A stretch of DNA of 64,000 bases from Paraclostridium tenue (GTDB lineage: Bacteria > Bacillota > Clostridia > Peptostreptococcales > Peptostreptococcaceae), in the NCBI RefSeq assembly GCF_015668515.1, contig NZ_JADPFO010000005.1:1-64000 (forward strand), read 5' to 3'. The notes under the pieces are model-generated. The model worked only from the letters and a program-made list of their open reading frames with translations. It had not been told where the DNA came from and made no database searches. This document shows positions 17,004 through 26,792 of the stretch, one piece after another (within the stretch, counting starts at the first letter, position 1; each line of letters begins with the position of its first letter). A program made the position numbers and the translations under genes.

Positions 17004-18728
17004 TTAGTTATCTAAGAACATTTTTAAATCGTCTTCAACATTAGTTATTCCACCAATTCCAAAGTTTTCAACTAAAACTTTAGCAACATTTGGAGATAAG
17101 AATGCTGGTAATGTAGGTCCTAAATGTATATTCTTAACGCCTAAGTATAATAGTGATAATAATACTATTACAGCTTTTTGTTCATACCAAGCTATGTTAA
17201 ATGCTATTGGTAATTCATTTATATCTTCTAATTCAAATACTTCTTTAAGTTTTAATGCTATTAATGCTAATGAGTAAGAGTCATTACATTGACCTGCATC
17301 TAAAACTCTAGGTATTCCGTTTATATCACCTAATGGTAATTTATTGTATTTGTATTTAGCACATCCAGCAGTTAATATTACTGTATCTTTTGGTAGAGCT
17401 TTAGCAAATTCTGTATAGTAATTTCTTGATTTAGCTCTTCCGTCACATCCTGCCATAACGAAGAATTTCTTTATAGCTCCAGTTTTAACCGCTTCAACAA
17501 CTTTATCTGCAAGTGCGAAAACTTGATTATGTGCAAATCCACCTATTATTTCTCCAGTTTCTATTTCTTTAGGAGCTTCACATTTTTTAGCTTGTTCTAT
17601 TATAACTGAGAAGTCTTTATCAGATTCTGAGTTTCCTGTTATATGAGTACATCCAGCATATCCAGCTGCTCCAGTTGTATATAGTCTATCTTTATAGCTA
17701 TCCTTTGGAGGTACTATACAGTTTGTAGTCATCAATATTGGCCCATTAAAGCTTTCAAATTCTTCTTTTTGTTTCCACCAAGCATTTCCGTAGTTTCCTG
17801 CAAAGTGAGAATACTTTTTAAATGCTGGGTAGTAATGTGCTGGTAACATTTCAGAGTGAGTATATACATCTACTCCAGTTCCTTCAGTTTGTTTTAATAA
17901 TAACTCTAAGTCTTTTAAGTCATGTCCTGATACTAATATACCTGGATTTTTTCTAACACCTATATTAACTTTAGTTACTTCTGGATGTCCATAAGTTCCT
18001 GTATTTGCACTATCAAGTAAAGCCATAGCATCTACTCCAACTTTACCTGTTTCTAAAGTTAAAGCTATTAACTGATCTACAGTTAAAGTATCATCTAATG
18101 TTTTAGCTAATGTACTTTGCATAAATGCATTTACTTCTTCGCTATCATATCCTAATGCATTAGCATGTTTCATGTATGCTGACATACCTTTTAATCCATA
18201 TATTATAAGTTCTCTTAAACTTCTTATATCTTCATCTTTAGTTGCTAAGACTCCAACCTTAGTAGATTTTTCATCTAATATAGCATCTATTGCTACTTGT
18301 TCTTCTCCGCTTCCTAGTATAGCATTCTTTAATTTAGCTAATACAAAAACCTTAGCATCCATTTCTTCATTGCTTGATGCATTCCATAATGCTGCTTCTG
18401 ATAAATTTTCTTTATTGTTTAAAGTAGCTAATAACTCTTCTTTAGTTGCTAAAGTTTGTTTTACTCTTTCATAGAATATTGCATCATCAAAGTTAGCATT
18501 TGTTATAGTTGTAAATAAGTTTATAGTTATTAAGTGATTTACTTGTCCATCTACTTTTTTACCTTCGCTTCTAAGTCTTGTAGTAACTTCTGATAATCCT
18601 TTTGTTGTATATATTAAAAGGTCTTGCATTCTTGCTAAATCTGGTGACTTTCCGCAAACACCAAATTTAGTACATCCTGTGCAACCTGCTGTTTCTTGAC
18701 ATTGAAAACAAAACATTTTATTTTCCAT
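17004..18728 (-). CDS. hcp: Hydroxylamine reductase / hybrid cluster protein
   Basis: 574 residues. The N-terminal cysteine cluster [13 protein letters not shown] followed by FGVC holds a 4Fe-4S centre. Later cysteines in [29 protein letters not shown] and AGQCNDSYS supply the hybrid Fe-S-O cluster, including the persulfide cysteine. Length and motifs match class I/III prismane proteins. Hcp handles nitrogen oxides: NO reductase activity is shown in E. coli, hydroxylamine reduction in vitro. Start ATG 18728 behind GGAGGAAA. Single gene; no hcr reductase follows it. Confidence 0.95.
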   Translation of the reverse strand: MENKMFCFQCQETAGCTGCTKFGVCGKSPDLARMQDLLIYTTKGLSEVTTRLRSEGKKVDGQVNHLITINLFTTITNANFDDAIFYERVKQTLATKEELLATLNNKENLSEAALWNASSNEEMDAKVFVLAKLKNAILGSGEEQVAIDAILDEKSTKVGVLATKDEDIRSLRELIIYGLKGMSAYMKHANALGYDSEEVNAFMQSTLAKTLDDTLTVDQLIALTLETGKVGVDAMALLDSANTGTYGHPEVTKVNIGVRKNPGILVSGHDLKDLELLLKQTEGTGVDVYTHSEMLPAHYYPAFKKYSHFAGNYGNAWWKQKEEFESFNGPILMTTNCIVPPKDSYKDRLYTTGAAGYAGCTHITGNSESDKDFSVIIEQAKKCEAPKEIETGEIIGGFAHNQVFALADKVVEAVKTGAIKKFFVMAGCDGRAKSRNYYTEFAKALPKDTVILTAGCAKYKYNKLPLGDINGIPRVLDAGQCNDSYSLALIALKLKEVFELEDINELPIAFNIAWYEQKAVIVLLSLLYLGVKNIHLGPTLPAFLSPNVAKVLVENFGIGGITNVEDDLKMFLDN

Positions 18729-18785
18729 AATATTTCCTCCAGTTTTTCGTATTTATCTTATGTACTCATTATATATACAAATAAA

Positions 18786-18816
18786 AAAAAAGAACGTAAC
18801 CTAAGTTACGTTTTTA
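18786..18816 (-). terminator. Terminator of the TPR-GGDEF gene
   Basis: AACGTAAC (18793-18800), CTAA loop, GTTACGTT (18805-18812), with flanking A and T runs. Seven bases beyond the diguanylate cyclase stop. Confidence 0.85.
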
Positions 18817-18822
18817 TACTTT

Positions 18823-20415
18823 TTATATATAAGTGTATTTATTTCGTCCACTTTCTTTAGACATGTAAAGTGCTTTATCTGCTAAAGCTATAGACTTTCT
18901 AAGGTTTTCCTTTGAATATACTGTAGTAATCCCCATACTTAAAGTAATATAATCATCTACTTTAGAATATTCATGTTTAATTTTTTCATTCGCTACATTT
19001 TCTTTTATTCTTTGAGCTAAAGCAATAGCTTCTTCCTTAATAGTATTTTTAAGTACAACGCAAAATTCTTCTCCACCATACCTAAACACAATATCATTTC
19101 TACGACAGCTACTTTTTAGAACTCTTGATATACATTTTAATACTTCATCACCTTTTTGATGCCCATAATTGTCATTATATAATTTAAAATAATCAACATC
19201 TATCATTAAAACCGTTAGAGGAAAATCCCCCTTCCTCGCTTTTATTTTATATGATTCAAGATACCTTCTATTGTATGTATTGCATAAAGCATCTCTCATA
19301 GAGTCTGTTTTTGACTTTCTCATCTTTTCATATATAAATATAACTACGGCTATAAGAATTAAATCAATAAGTATAAATAATACTACTGTTTTTTTCATAG
19401 CGCCGATATTGCTTTGTTCTAAAATTTTATTATTTAAATGAAAGTCATACTGTTTATCATTTATATCTAGTATCTCTTGATCTTTATTATAAAATTCTTG
19501 TAATAATTCATTATATTTTTCTTTATCTCCGAGTCTTTTATATATTTCAATTCTTTCTCTAATTGAAAATTGAGCAATAAATGTATCTCCTTCTTTTTGA
19601 GCATATTCTTCAAGTTTATCAAAATATTTTATAGCTTTTTCTACTTCACCAATTTTTTCATAATACATAGCATATGCTCTAGTTTTAAACATATTATTTT
19701 CAGTATAATATACTTCATTATTTTTATTTTTTAACTTGTTTATCTCATTAAAATAATAATCTACCTTATCCAGATTATTTCTATATATATCTCTTATAAT
19801 TAAGTCAGAATAATATATAATTAATAAATCATCTCTATGCTCTTTTGGTGAATCATATATGTAATCTTCTACTTTTTCAAGTATTGAACTGTATTCTTCA
19901 GTATTTCCAATTTGTAAATATATCTCTGCTAGATTTAGCAGTGAATATGTTTTTACACGCGCATTATCTCCATCAATTTTACCTTTTGATGTTAGAATTT
20001 TCACTAATATTTCTGCACTTTTTAAATACTCACCAATTTGCCTATAAGCAATCGCAGTATTCATCTCTACCTTATATTTATTTATCTTACTTACATATTT
20101 ATCAGCTTTTTCATACATTAGTAATGCACTAACTGTTTCTCCTTGAAGTGTATTTATAACTCCTAGGTAATTTAAAACATCAAATTTATCATCTTTACTT
20201 AAAGTTTTAAATTTATGCTTATCATTTAAAATGTACTCTAATTTTTTTTCTGCTAAATCATAATTCCCCTTTTGTATTTGTAATTTTGCTTTATTTATTG
20301 TATCTCTTTCCATAGATTCAAGTTTACTAAGGTCAATTACTCTATGACCTAATAAACATATAATTACAAAAAATGTAAATATAACTAAATATAGTATCTT
20401 TTTATTAGATTTCAT
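18823..20415 (-). CDS. Membrane diguanylate cyclase with TPR sensor region
   Basis: 530 residues. A first transmembrane helix (about 6-24) and a second (about 343-362) flank roughly 310 residues of TPR-like helices (LGVINTLQGETVSALLMYEKA; KAIKYFDKLEEYAQKEGD) that should lie outside the membrane. The cytoplasmic C-terminus is a GGDEF domain with an active-site GGEEF (FRYGGEEFC). An RRND five residues before it matches the RxxD inhibitory site, so it probably makes c-di-GMP from GTP under product control. Start ATG 20415 behind GAGGTG. It is 57 nt downstream of a second c-di-GMP gene and may be cotranscribed. Confidence 0.9.
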   Translation of the reverse strand: MKSNKKILYLVIFTFFVIICLLGHRVIDLSKLESMERDTINKAKLQIQKGNYDLAEKKLEYILNDKHKFKTLSKDDKFDVLNYLGVINTLQGETVSALLMYEKADKYVSKINKYKVEMNTAIAYRQIGEYLKSAEILVKILTSKGKIDGDNARVKTYSLLNLAEIYLQIGNTEEYSSILEKVEDYIYDSPKEHRDDLLIIYYSDLIIRDIYRNNLDKVDYYFNEINKLKNKNNEVYYTENNMFKTRAYAMYYEKIGEVEKAIKYFDKLEEYAQKEGDTFIAQFSIRERIEIYKRLGDKEKYNELLQEFYNKDQEILDINDKQYDFHLNNKILEQSNIGAMKKTVVLFILIDLILIAVVIFIYEKMRKSKTDSMRDALCNTYNRRYLESYKIKARKGDFPLTVLMIDVDYFKLYNDNYGHQKGDEVLKCISRVLKSSCRRNDIVFRYGGEEFCVVLKNTIKEEAIALAQRIKENVANEKIKHEYSKVDDYITLSMGITTVYSKENLRKSIALADKALYMSKESGRNKYTYI

Positions 20416-20472
20416 ATATCACCTCACTAGGACTTTTAATTGTAAATATCCTATTGATTTAAAATTTTCATC

Positions 20473-22188
20473 CTAATTTCCTTTTTTTAATATATTTATA
20501 AATATATCTGCTATATTCGGATCAAATTGTTTCCCTCTACATTTTTCAATTTCCTCTATAGCTTCCTCTTTAGTTTTTACTTTATTGTATCCCCTATCTG
20601 TTATCATAGCATCATATGAGTCTACTACATTTACAATCCTAGCCATTATAGGTATTTCTTCACCCTTCAATCCTAAAGGGTACCCTCCTCCATCATATCT
20701 TTCATGATGAGTTAAAACCCCTCTAGCTACATTAGATAATTCATTTGATGCCTGAAGTATTCGATATCCTTTTTCTGTGTGAGTCTTTATTTCTTCGAAT
20801 TCTTCTTCGCTAAGCTTTCCTTTTTTTAATAAAACAGTTTCACTAATTCCAATTTTGCCTATATCGTGAAGTTTCGTAACTAATTCAAGTTCATCTAATT
20901 GAGCAGTTGTAAATTCCAAATATTTTCCTATTTCCATAGAATATTTGACTAACCTTTGGGTGTGTGCTTGTGTTTCAACATTTTTTTCATGTAAAGATTG
21001 GCATAATGAAAATATTATAGAACTTCTGATACTTTTTTCTTTTAAAAATTTTTGCCTGTGCAATTTTTCTTCTGCTTCTTTTAGATTTTCATATATATCA
21101 TCATTCAAAGCATTTTTTATAGATGCACCTAGTGATATGCTCATTTCAATTAAATTAAATTGATTTTTTTTACATTCATTAGTAATATTATTAATTATTT
21201 TTTCACATTTAGATTCATCACAATTGGGAATAAGAATTACAAATTCATCCCCGCCCCATCTAAATATAAAGTCATTTTTACTTACTATAGATTTAAGCAT
21301 TTTTGCAATTTCTGCTAAAAATTTATCTCCTTCTAAATAACCAAATGTATCATTTACTATTTTTAATCCATTTACATCTCCCACTATAATACCAATCGGC
21401 ATATATTTACTATTATTTAGTTCTTCCTTTTTTTTCTCAAAATAAGCTCTATTATATACCCCTGTTAAATTATCTATGTATATACTTTTTCTAAGTTTCT
21501 CTTTAAGTTCGACTTTTTCAGTAATATCACTTGCTAATCCTAAGATTCCCAAAACTTGTCCATCTTCATTTGTAACTGAAGTTTTAGTAATTTCTTCTAT
21601 TTTTAAATTCCCATGAGAATCAGTTATTCTTCTTTCATATACTTTAATTTTTTTATTTTTTATTATTTCTTCATCTTCAGATAGAATACTACCTTCAAAA
21701 TCATTTTTTACTATCATACTTTCTATATCTGATTTATTATTTCCTTTATCATTAAAACCATTTCCCTTATAAAATATAAATCCCGGTATAGTATTTATTA
21801 TTGTACGAAGCACATTTTCCCTTTCTTCATAATATTTTTGCTTGTGCTTTATATTAGTTATATCTATAAGGATTCCTATAATTCCTAATACCTCTTCATT
21901 TTCATCAAAAAAAGGTTTCATGTAACATTTAGTTATTTTATTGCCTATAGAAATTTCAAACCAACATAAATCCTTATTTTCTATAACCCTATCTATTGTG
22001 TCATAGCACAATTTCTGACTAGAACATTTATTACAAATAATTTTGCAATTCTCTTTTTTATTTTTAAAATTTATTTTATATAATTTATTAAACTCATAAT
22101 TTGTATATTTAGTATTTTTTCCTAAGTCTTTTATCCATATAGGAAACGGTATGTTATTTAAAACTTGATCCATATCCCAATTTTTCAT
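20473..22188 (-). CDS. PAS-PAS-GGDEF-HD-GYP hybrid c-di-GMP signalling protein
   Basis: 571 residues, soluble. Residues 1-115 form a PAS domain with an unusual cysteine group (CKIICNKCSSQKLC, about 48-61). Residues 125-230 form a second PAS-like domain. Next is a GGDEF domain with intact GGDEF (FRWGGDEFVIL) but SKND in place of the RxxD inhibitory site. Last is an HD-GYP phosphodiesterase with HDIGKIG, THHERYDGGGYP and the metal-ligand DSYDAM. It could make and degrade c-di-GMP; which activity dominates cannot be read. The cysteines could bind a metal or Fe-S cluster and make it redox-sensitive (inference). Start ATG 22188 behind AGGAGG. Confidence 0.9.
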   Translation of the reverse strand: MKNWDMDQVLNNIPFPIWIKDLGKNTKYTNYEFNKLYKINFKNKKENCKIICNKCSSQKLCYDTIDRVIENKDLCWFEISIGNKITKCYMKPFFDENEEVLGIIGILIDITNIKHKQKYYEERENVLRTIINTIPGFIFYKGNGFNDKGNNKSDIESMIVKNDFEGSILSEDEEIIKNKKIKVYERRITDSHGNLKIEEITKTSVTNEDGQVLGILGLASDITEKVELKEKLRKSIYIDNLTGVYNRAYFEKKKEELNNSKYMPIGIIVGDVNGLKIVNDTFGYLEGDKFLAEIAKMLKSIVSKNDFIFRWGGDEFVILIPNCDESKCEKIINNITNECKKNQFNLIEMSISLGASIKNALNDDIYENLKEAEEKLHRQKFLKEKSIRSSIIFSLCQSLHEKNVETQAHTQRLVKYSMEIGKYLEFTTAQLDELELVTKLHDIGKIGISETVLLKKGKLSEEEFEEIKTHTEKGYRILQASNELSNVARGVLTHHERYDGGGYPLGLKGEEIPIMARIVNVVDSYDAMITDRGYNKVKTKEEAIEEIEKCRGKQFDPNIADIFINILKKGN

Positions 22189-22484
22189 AATATTCCTCCT
22201 ATAATGTGATCTATTACATATTTACGTAACCCGGAGTATTATTCACTATCTTTATTTTAACATAATTTTAAATTACATATATATCTAAGTCTCTTAATTG
22301 CATTCAGTTTAATACTTTTTAATAAAATAATTTACGATTTATAAATTTTCATACACAAATTGATTAAATTTAAATTTCACATATTAATTGTTTAATCATA
22401 AATGTTTTAATATCATTTTTTCCTAATTTAAATACATTAAAATATGAATATATAATAAATATGATATCTGAATTTTATATAAAA
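22189..22484. other. Intergenic region with no gene seen
   Basis: About 300 bases upstream of the hybrid c-di-GMP gene. It must hold its promoter, but no clear -35/-10 pair, riboswitch core or ORF stands out. Confidence 0.4.
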
Positions 22485-22526
22485 AATAATAAAAAAGACT
22501 ATTTTAAAATAGTCTTTTTTATTATT
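22485..22526 (-). terminator. Perfect 21-bp palindromic terminator
   Basis: Two 21-nt arms (core AAAAAAGACTATTTT) meet at 22505/22506, 26 bases beyond the small zinc-ribbon gene, with a T run on either strand. Confidence 0.85.
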
Positions 22527-22551
22527 TTTTATAATTTCTAAGTATGTAAAT

Positions 22552-22722
22552 TTACATTAATGATTGTTCCTTACCACAAGCCTTACATTTTTGCATCTCA
22601 AAAATATAAGTTTCATTATTTTCATTTATATTTTGGTATGTTACTATAGTATGTTTTCTTTCTTTTTCACAAATATTACAAAATACTGTTTCTTTTAACT
22701 TTCTAGTTTTTAAAACTTCCAT
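22552..22722 (-). CDS. Small zinc-ribbon protein, 56 residues
   Basis: A short gene readable from ATG 22722 to TAA 22552. The product begins MEVLKTRKLKETVFCNICEK and ends CKACGKEQSLM, so two CxxC pairs (C15/C18 and C46/C49) are 27 residues apart, the layout of a zinc ribbon. AAGGGTG lies about seven bases before the start and a strong terminator follows the stop, which supports expression. Family not recognised; small ribbons of this sort can bind nucleic acid or a partner protein. Confidence 0.75.
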   Translation of the reverse strand: MEVLKTRKLKETVFCNICEKERKHTIVTYQNINENNETYIFEMQKCKACGKEQSLM

Positions 22723-22900
22723 CTAAATAAACACCCTTTCCTCAATAAATTTTACTTATAATAAATTATTGAGATTATGTTATTAATTTATACCTATATT
22801 ATTCATATAAATTAGTTTTTACCAAAATAATTCAATACTATTATTTTTTTAAAATTGTTTTCCATATCATGTTCATTATTTTTAAGATAATAATCTTAAT

Positions 22901-23827
22901 CTATTTAAACGAATTTCTAACTATGTAATTATATACTGCACCTATTTTTCCAGAATCATTTTTATATTTGCATACTCCCACATTCCATTTATTTACTAAA
23001 CTGTTAAATCGTCCAGTTTCCTTAATTAACTCTATAGATAATTTATTTAGTTCTAATTTTATATCATTTATAAATTTAGGTTCATTACTTATTCCTCCCC
23101 CAATTAAAATGACTTCTGGATCTATAACAAACCCAATATTATATATACAAATAGCTAATCTCCTTATCCATCTTCTATATATATTTAGAACTTCTTCATC
23201 TTTATTTTTTATCATATTAAAAACATCAATGCCGTCTAAGTTTTTATAATTGATTCTTTTTTTGTCAGCAATTTCTTTGATAAGAGTGATTGTAGATGTA
23301 TCTCTATTTAAAGTTTTTAATCTGTATTTATCATATAAATTATCAATAATCATATATCCAAATTCTCCAGAAAAATAGTTATTTCCCTTAACTAATTTAT
23401 TATTTATATACAAAGCCCCACCTATACCAGTTCCAATTGTAATACATATAAAATTTTCACATTCCATTGCATTTCCAATCCACTTTTCAGCCAATAATGC
23501 ACAATTTGCATCATTTTCAACTTCAACATTTATTCCTAGTTCATTTATTAATATATCTTTTATATTTAATCTATCTAAAGCTCTTATAGATCCTCCATCT
23601 TTAATATATCCATTTTCTGAATCTATACATCCAGGTAAGCTAAGTCCTATTCCATCTATACGTTCAAATTCATTAACTATAAGTTTAATAATTTTTATAA
23701 GTTTTGATAAATCGTATTTGGGTGTTTTTATATAATCTTTCCCTCTTTCAACTTCTGTTCCATGTTCATTATATAAACTATATTTAATATATGTTCCTCC
23801 TATATCAATCCCTAAATAATTTCTCAA
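22901..23827 (-). CDS. ROK family sugar kinase (second paralogue)
   Basis: 308 residues. LGIDIGGTYIKYSLY at the N-terminus, VENDANCALLAE (catalytic Asp) and ITIGTGIGGALY mark a ROK kinase. As in the paralogue at 15161-16024, the CxCGxxGC zinc motif is missing. No DNA-binding domain is present, so it is an enzyme, not a NagC-type repressor. Substrate unknown. Start is TTG 23827 behind GGGGGTGG. Single gene, divergent from the AI-2E family transporter. Confidence 0.83.
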   Translation of the reverse strand: MRNYLGIDIGGTYIKYSLYNEHGTEVERGKDYIKTPKYDLSKLIKIIKLIVNEFERIDGIGLSLPGCIDSENGYIKDGGSIRALDRLNIKDILINELGINVEVENDANCALLAEKWIGNAMECENFICITIGTGIGGALYINNKLVKGNNYFSGEFGYMIIDNLYDKYRLKTLNRDTSTITLIKEIADKKRINYKNLDGIDVFNMIKNKDEEVLNIYRRWIRRLAICIYNIGFVIDPEVILIGGGISNEPKFINDIKLELNKLSIELIKETGRFNSLVNKWNVGVCKYKNDSGKIGAVYNYIVRNSFK

Positions 23828-23986
23828 TTTATTCCACCCCCAAAACTTGTTGTTTGATACAATTAATTTTAGTATATATATTTATAAATATCTATTCTAA
23901 GCTAAGTTCAATCAGTATATAATTTTTTATTATTTAGCTGTATACTGTTTATATAATTATATTTTTTGAAAGGAGTTTTAATTTCT

Positions 23987-25120
23987 ATGAAAGATTTCAA
24001 ATTAAAAAATCAATTCATAATATCAACTTATATAGTTGTTTTAGCTTTTTTGCTTTTAAATATAAAATCTATTGGAAATATATTAATTCAATCAATTTCT
24101 GTATTAAAACCCTTTATAATAGGTATAGCGATTGCATTTTTAATAAATATACCTATGAAATTTTTTGAAATTAAGTTAATAAGTCCAATTTTAAAAAAGT
24201 CAAAGCTTAAAGATACTAAAACAATATCTAGAATTTTATCTTTAATACTTACATTAATAATACTTTTTATATTTATTAGTGCTTTTGTTAATTTTGTTGT
24301 TCCTCAATTAATTAAGAGTACTTCAAGTTTGGTAAGTAAAGTTCCTCAATATATAGATTCTTTACAAACTTATATTCCAAACTATTTATCTCATATAAAT
24401 ATATCAAGTAGTATGCATTCTAGTCTTTTATCTGGAGTTGAAAAAGTTTCAAATTTTGTTATTAAATTTGCAAATTATTTTATATCAAATATATTATCAA
24501 TTACATTTGGTGTTACATCTGCTATAACAAACTTTGTTATAGGATTTATAATTGCAATTTATATTCTTTTAAGTAAAGAAAAGCTTCTAATTCAATGTAA
24601 AAAAGCTGCATATGCATTTTTAAGTGAATCTTATGCTAAGAAACTTATAGAAGTATCTCATCTTGTATCTTTTAAATTCTCAAGATTCATAGCTGGCCAA
24701 TGTATGGATGGAGTGATTCTTGGAACACTATGTTTTATAGGTATGACTATTTTTGATATGCCTTATGCTATACTTGTAAGTTGCATAATAGCGATAGCGG
24801 ATTTAATACCTATATTCGGTACGTTTATAGGAAGTGCTATAGCTGCTTTCATTATATTTATGGTAAAACCTATAACTGCCCTATACTTTATAATAATGAT
24901 TGTTATAATTCAACAAATTGAAGGTAACTTAGTTTATCCTTTTGTTGTTGGTAATTCTATAGGATTATCTTCATTTTGGATATTAGTTCCTATATTTATC
25001 GGTTCTTCTACATTCGGAGTTCTAGGAATTTTAATAGGTGTTCCTCTTTTTAGTGTAATTTATACACTAGCTTCAAGACATATAAATAAAAAGCTTAAAG
25101 AAAAAAATATACATTTATAA
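23987..25120 (+). CDS. AI-2E family transporter (YtvI-like)
   Basis: 377 residues with eight predicted transmembrane helices in the AI-2E/UPF0118 pattern: two at the start, an extracellular helical stretch (about 100-150), and a conserved block IADLIPIFGTFIGSA (about 270-285) followed by QQIEGNLVYPFVVG. Family members were named for autoinducer-2 export, but others are Na+/H+ antiporters, so the substrate is open. Start ATG 23987 behind AAGGAG (23969-23974). An upstream TTG at 23966 would include that site. Confidence 0.85.
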   Translation: MKDFKLKNQFIISTYIVVLAFLLLNIKSIGNILIQSISVLKPFIIGIAIAFLINIPMKFFEIKLISPILKKSKLKDTKTISRILSLILTLIILFIFISAFVNFVVPQLIKSTSSLVSKVPQYIDSLQTYIPNYLSHINISSSMHSSLLSGVEKVSNFVIKFANYFISNILSITFGVTSAITNFVIGFIIAIYILLSKEKLLIQCKKAAYAFLSESYAKKLIEVSHLVSFKFSRFIAGQCMDGVILGTLCFIGMTIFDMPYAILVSCIIAIADLIPIFGTFIGSAIAAFIIFMVKPITALYFIIMIVIIQQIEGNLVYPFVVGNSIGLSSFWILVPIFIGSSTFGVLGILIGVPLFSVIYTLASRHINKKLKEKNIHL

Positions 25121-25168
25121 AACAAGAAAAGTCAGATCTATTTATATTAGATCTGATTTTTCTTGTTT
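25120..25168. terminator. Shared terminator of convergent AI-2E and murJ genes
   Basis: Long hairpin with arms 25120-25140 and 25148-25168 (TCAGATCTA core). The murJ stop codon at 25142 lies in the loop, so the last residues of MurJ are encoded by the stem. Confidence 0.88.
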
Positions 25169-26707
25169 TATATTTAATATTATCTTCTCTTTGTATTTTT
25201 CAGCAATTTCTAGTATCATATTTAACTCGTCTACTTTTAACATATACATTACTCCTAAATAAACTATTCCTCCTACTGAAATTGATATACCTAAATTAAT
25301 TATTTTTATATTTATTAAATTAGCTAAATTATTATAAATAAACAGTACAATAAAACTCATTATCACAACAGAGATTAATGACTTTATCAGAGTGGAAAAA
25401 ATCTTATCCTGACCAAAATAACCAGCTTTCCTGTATAAACTTATAAACAGTGTAATTATGCATATTATAGATGATATACTTGTTGCTAAAGTTAATCCGA
25501 CATATCCAAAACTCTTTGAAAAATATATATCCATAACTATATTTAAAGCAACAGCTATAATACCATTTATCATATGAGTTTTAGTATCTTTTAGTGAATA
25601 AAATATCTTACTTAAGATGTCCCTAAGTGAATATGCTATCATACCTATTGAATATCCTGATAAAGCTAATGCTGTCATTTGAGTTGCATTATTATCAAAC
25701 ATCCCTCTTTCAAATAACATACTTACTATAGGTTTTGATAATATTATAGACCCGGCAGATATTGGTAATATAAATATTATTACTAAGTTTATACTTTTAG
25801 TTATTATACTTACAAATCCTTCTTTATTTTTATCAACTAATAACTTGGATAAACTTGGATATATTACAGATGTTAATGATACTGTAAAAATTCCCATTAT
25901 GAAACTATTTAGTTTATTTGCATAGTTTAGTGCTGCTACACTCTCTACTCCAAAACCAGTTGCCATACTATTATCTACTGCAGTATTAATTTGATTTACA
26001 GCAACTCCAATTAAAATTGGAGCTAATAAAATCATCATTTTTATTAAATATTTATCCTTTAGATCTATTTTAAATTTATATCTATATCCTTTTTTATATG
26101 CATATATTAATTGGATAAGAAACTTTGATATAAGTCCAATCGTAGTTCCTATAACCATTACATATGGGCTAGTTTTTATACTTAAAAACATAGAAATTAT
26201 TACTATAATATTAAATGGCAAGCTCACTATAGATGGTACTACAAACTCTTCATTTATATTTAAAAATGCAGTTATAACTCCAGATATTCCTGTAAAAAAT
26301 CCTCCAATCATTAATATCTGAGTAAAATTAACTGCTATTTTAAATTGATTTCCTTTAAGTCCCATAGCAAATATTTTCACTAAAACATCTGGGAAAATCA
26401 TACCAAATAAAGTTATAAACAAGCTAACGACTATTGTTATATTAAATATATTATTTAAAAAACTTTTAGCTCTTTCTTCTCCATCTTTATCTTTTATCTC
26501 ATAGTGCATAGGTATAAATGTAGTCATTATACATGTTCCGACTAAAGCAAATATTATATCTGGAATATTTGATATAGCCAGGTATATCCCACCATAACCC
26601 TTTACTCCATATAATGAACTTAAAGTTATATCTCTACCAAAACCAATTACTTTGCAAATTAACCCTAAAATCATTATTAATGCAGTATTTTTAGCTATCT
26701 TACTCAT
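25142..26707 (-). CDS. murJ: Lipid II flippase MurJ (MviN family)
   Basis: 521 residues with about fourteen transmembrane helices of the MOP/MATE-like fold. It flips undecaprenyl-linked peptidoglycan precursor across the membrane. Family features include the GFGRDITLSSLYGVKGYGG start (with the essential arginine near residue 25), FLNINEEFVVPSI in the middle, and LFERGMFDNNATQMTALAL. Start ATG 26707 behind AGGAGAAAT. Single gene after the Agr-like pair, with no other cell-wall gene beside it. Confidence 0.93.
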   Translation of the reverse strand: MSKIAKNTALIMILGLICKVIGFGRDITLSSLYGVKGYGGIYLAISNIPDIIFALVGTCIMTTFIPMHYEIKDKDGEERAKSFLNNIFNITIVVSLFITLFGMIFPDVLVKIFAMGLKGNQFKIAVNFTQILMIGGFFTGISGVITAFLNINEEFVVPSIVSLPFNIIVIISMFLSIKTSPYVMVIGTTIGLISKFLIQLIYAYKKGYRYKFKIDLKDKYLIKMMILLAPILIGVAVNQINTAVDNSMATGFGVESVAALNYANKLNSFIMGIFTVSLTSVIYPSLSKLLVDKNKEGFVSIITKSINLVIIFILPISAGSIILSKPIVSMLFERGMFDNNATQMTALALSGYSIGMIAYSLRDILSKIFYSLKDTKTHMINGIIAVALNIVMDIYFSKSFGYVGLTLATSISSIICIITLFISLYRKAGYFGQDKIFSTLIKSLISVVIMSFIVLFIYNNLANLINIKIINLGISISVGGIVYLGVMYMLKVDELNMILEIAEKYKEKIILNIKQEKSDLI

Positions 26708-26792
26708 CTGATTTCTCCTTATAAAAATTTTATAAGTTTAAAATATCAATTAGTATTTTTATATTCAATATAAATTGCGTGTTTGGTAGCTT

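Noticed and set aside
15161-23827. ROK proteins as transcriptional repressors
   Set aside because: Both ROK proteins lack an N-terminal helix-turn-helix and begin directly with the kinase ATP-binding motif.
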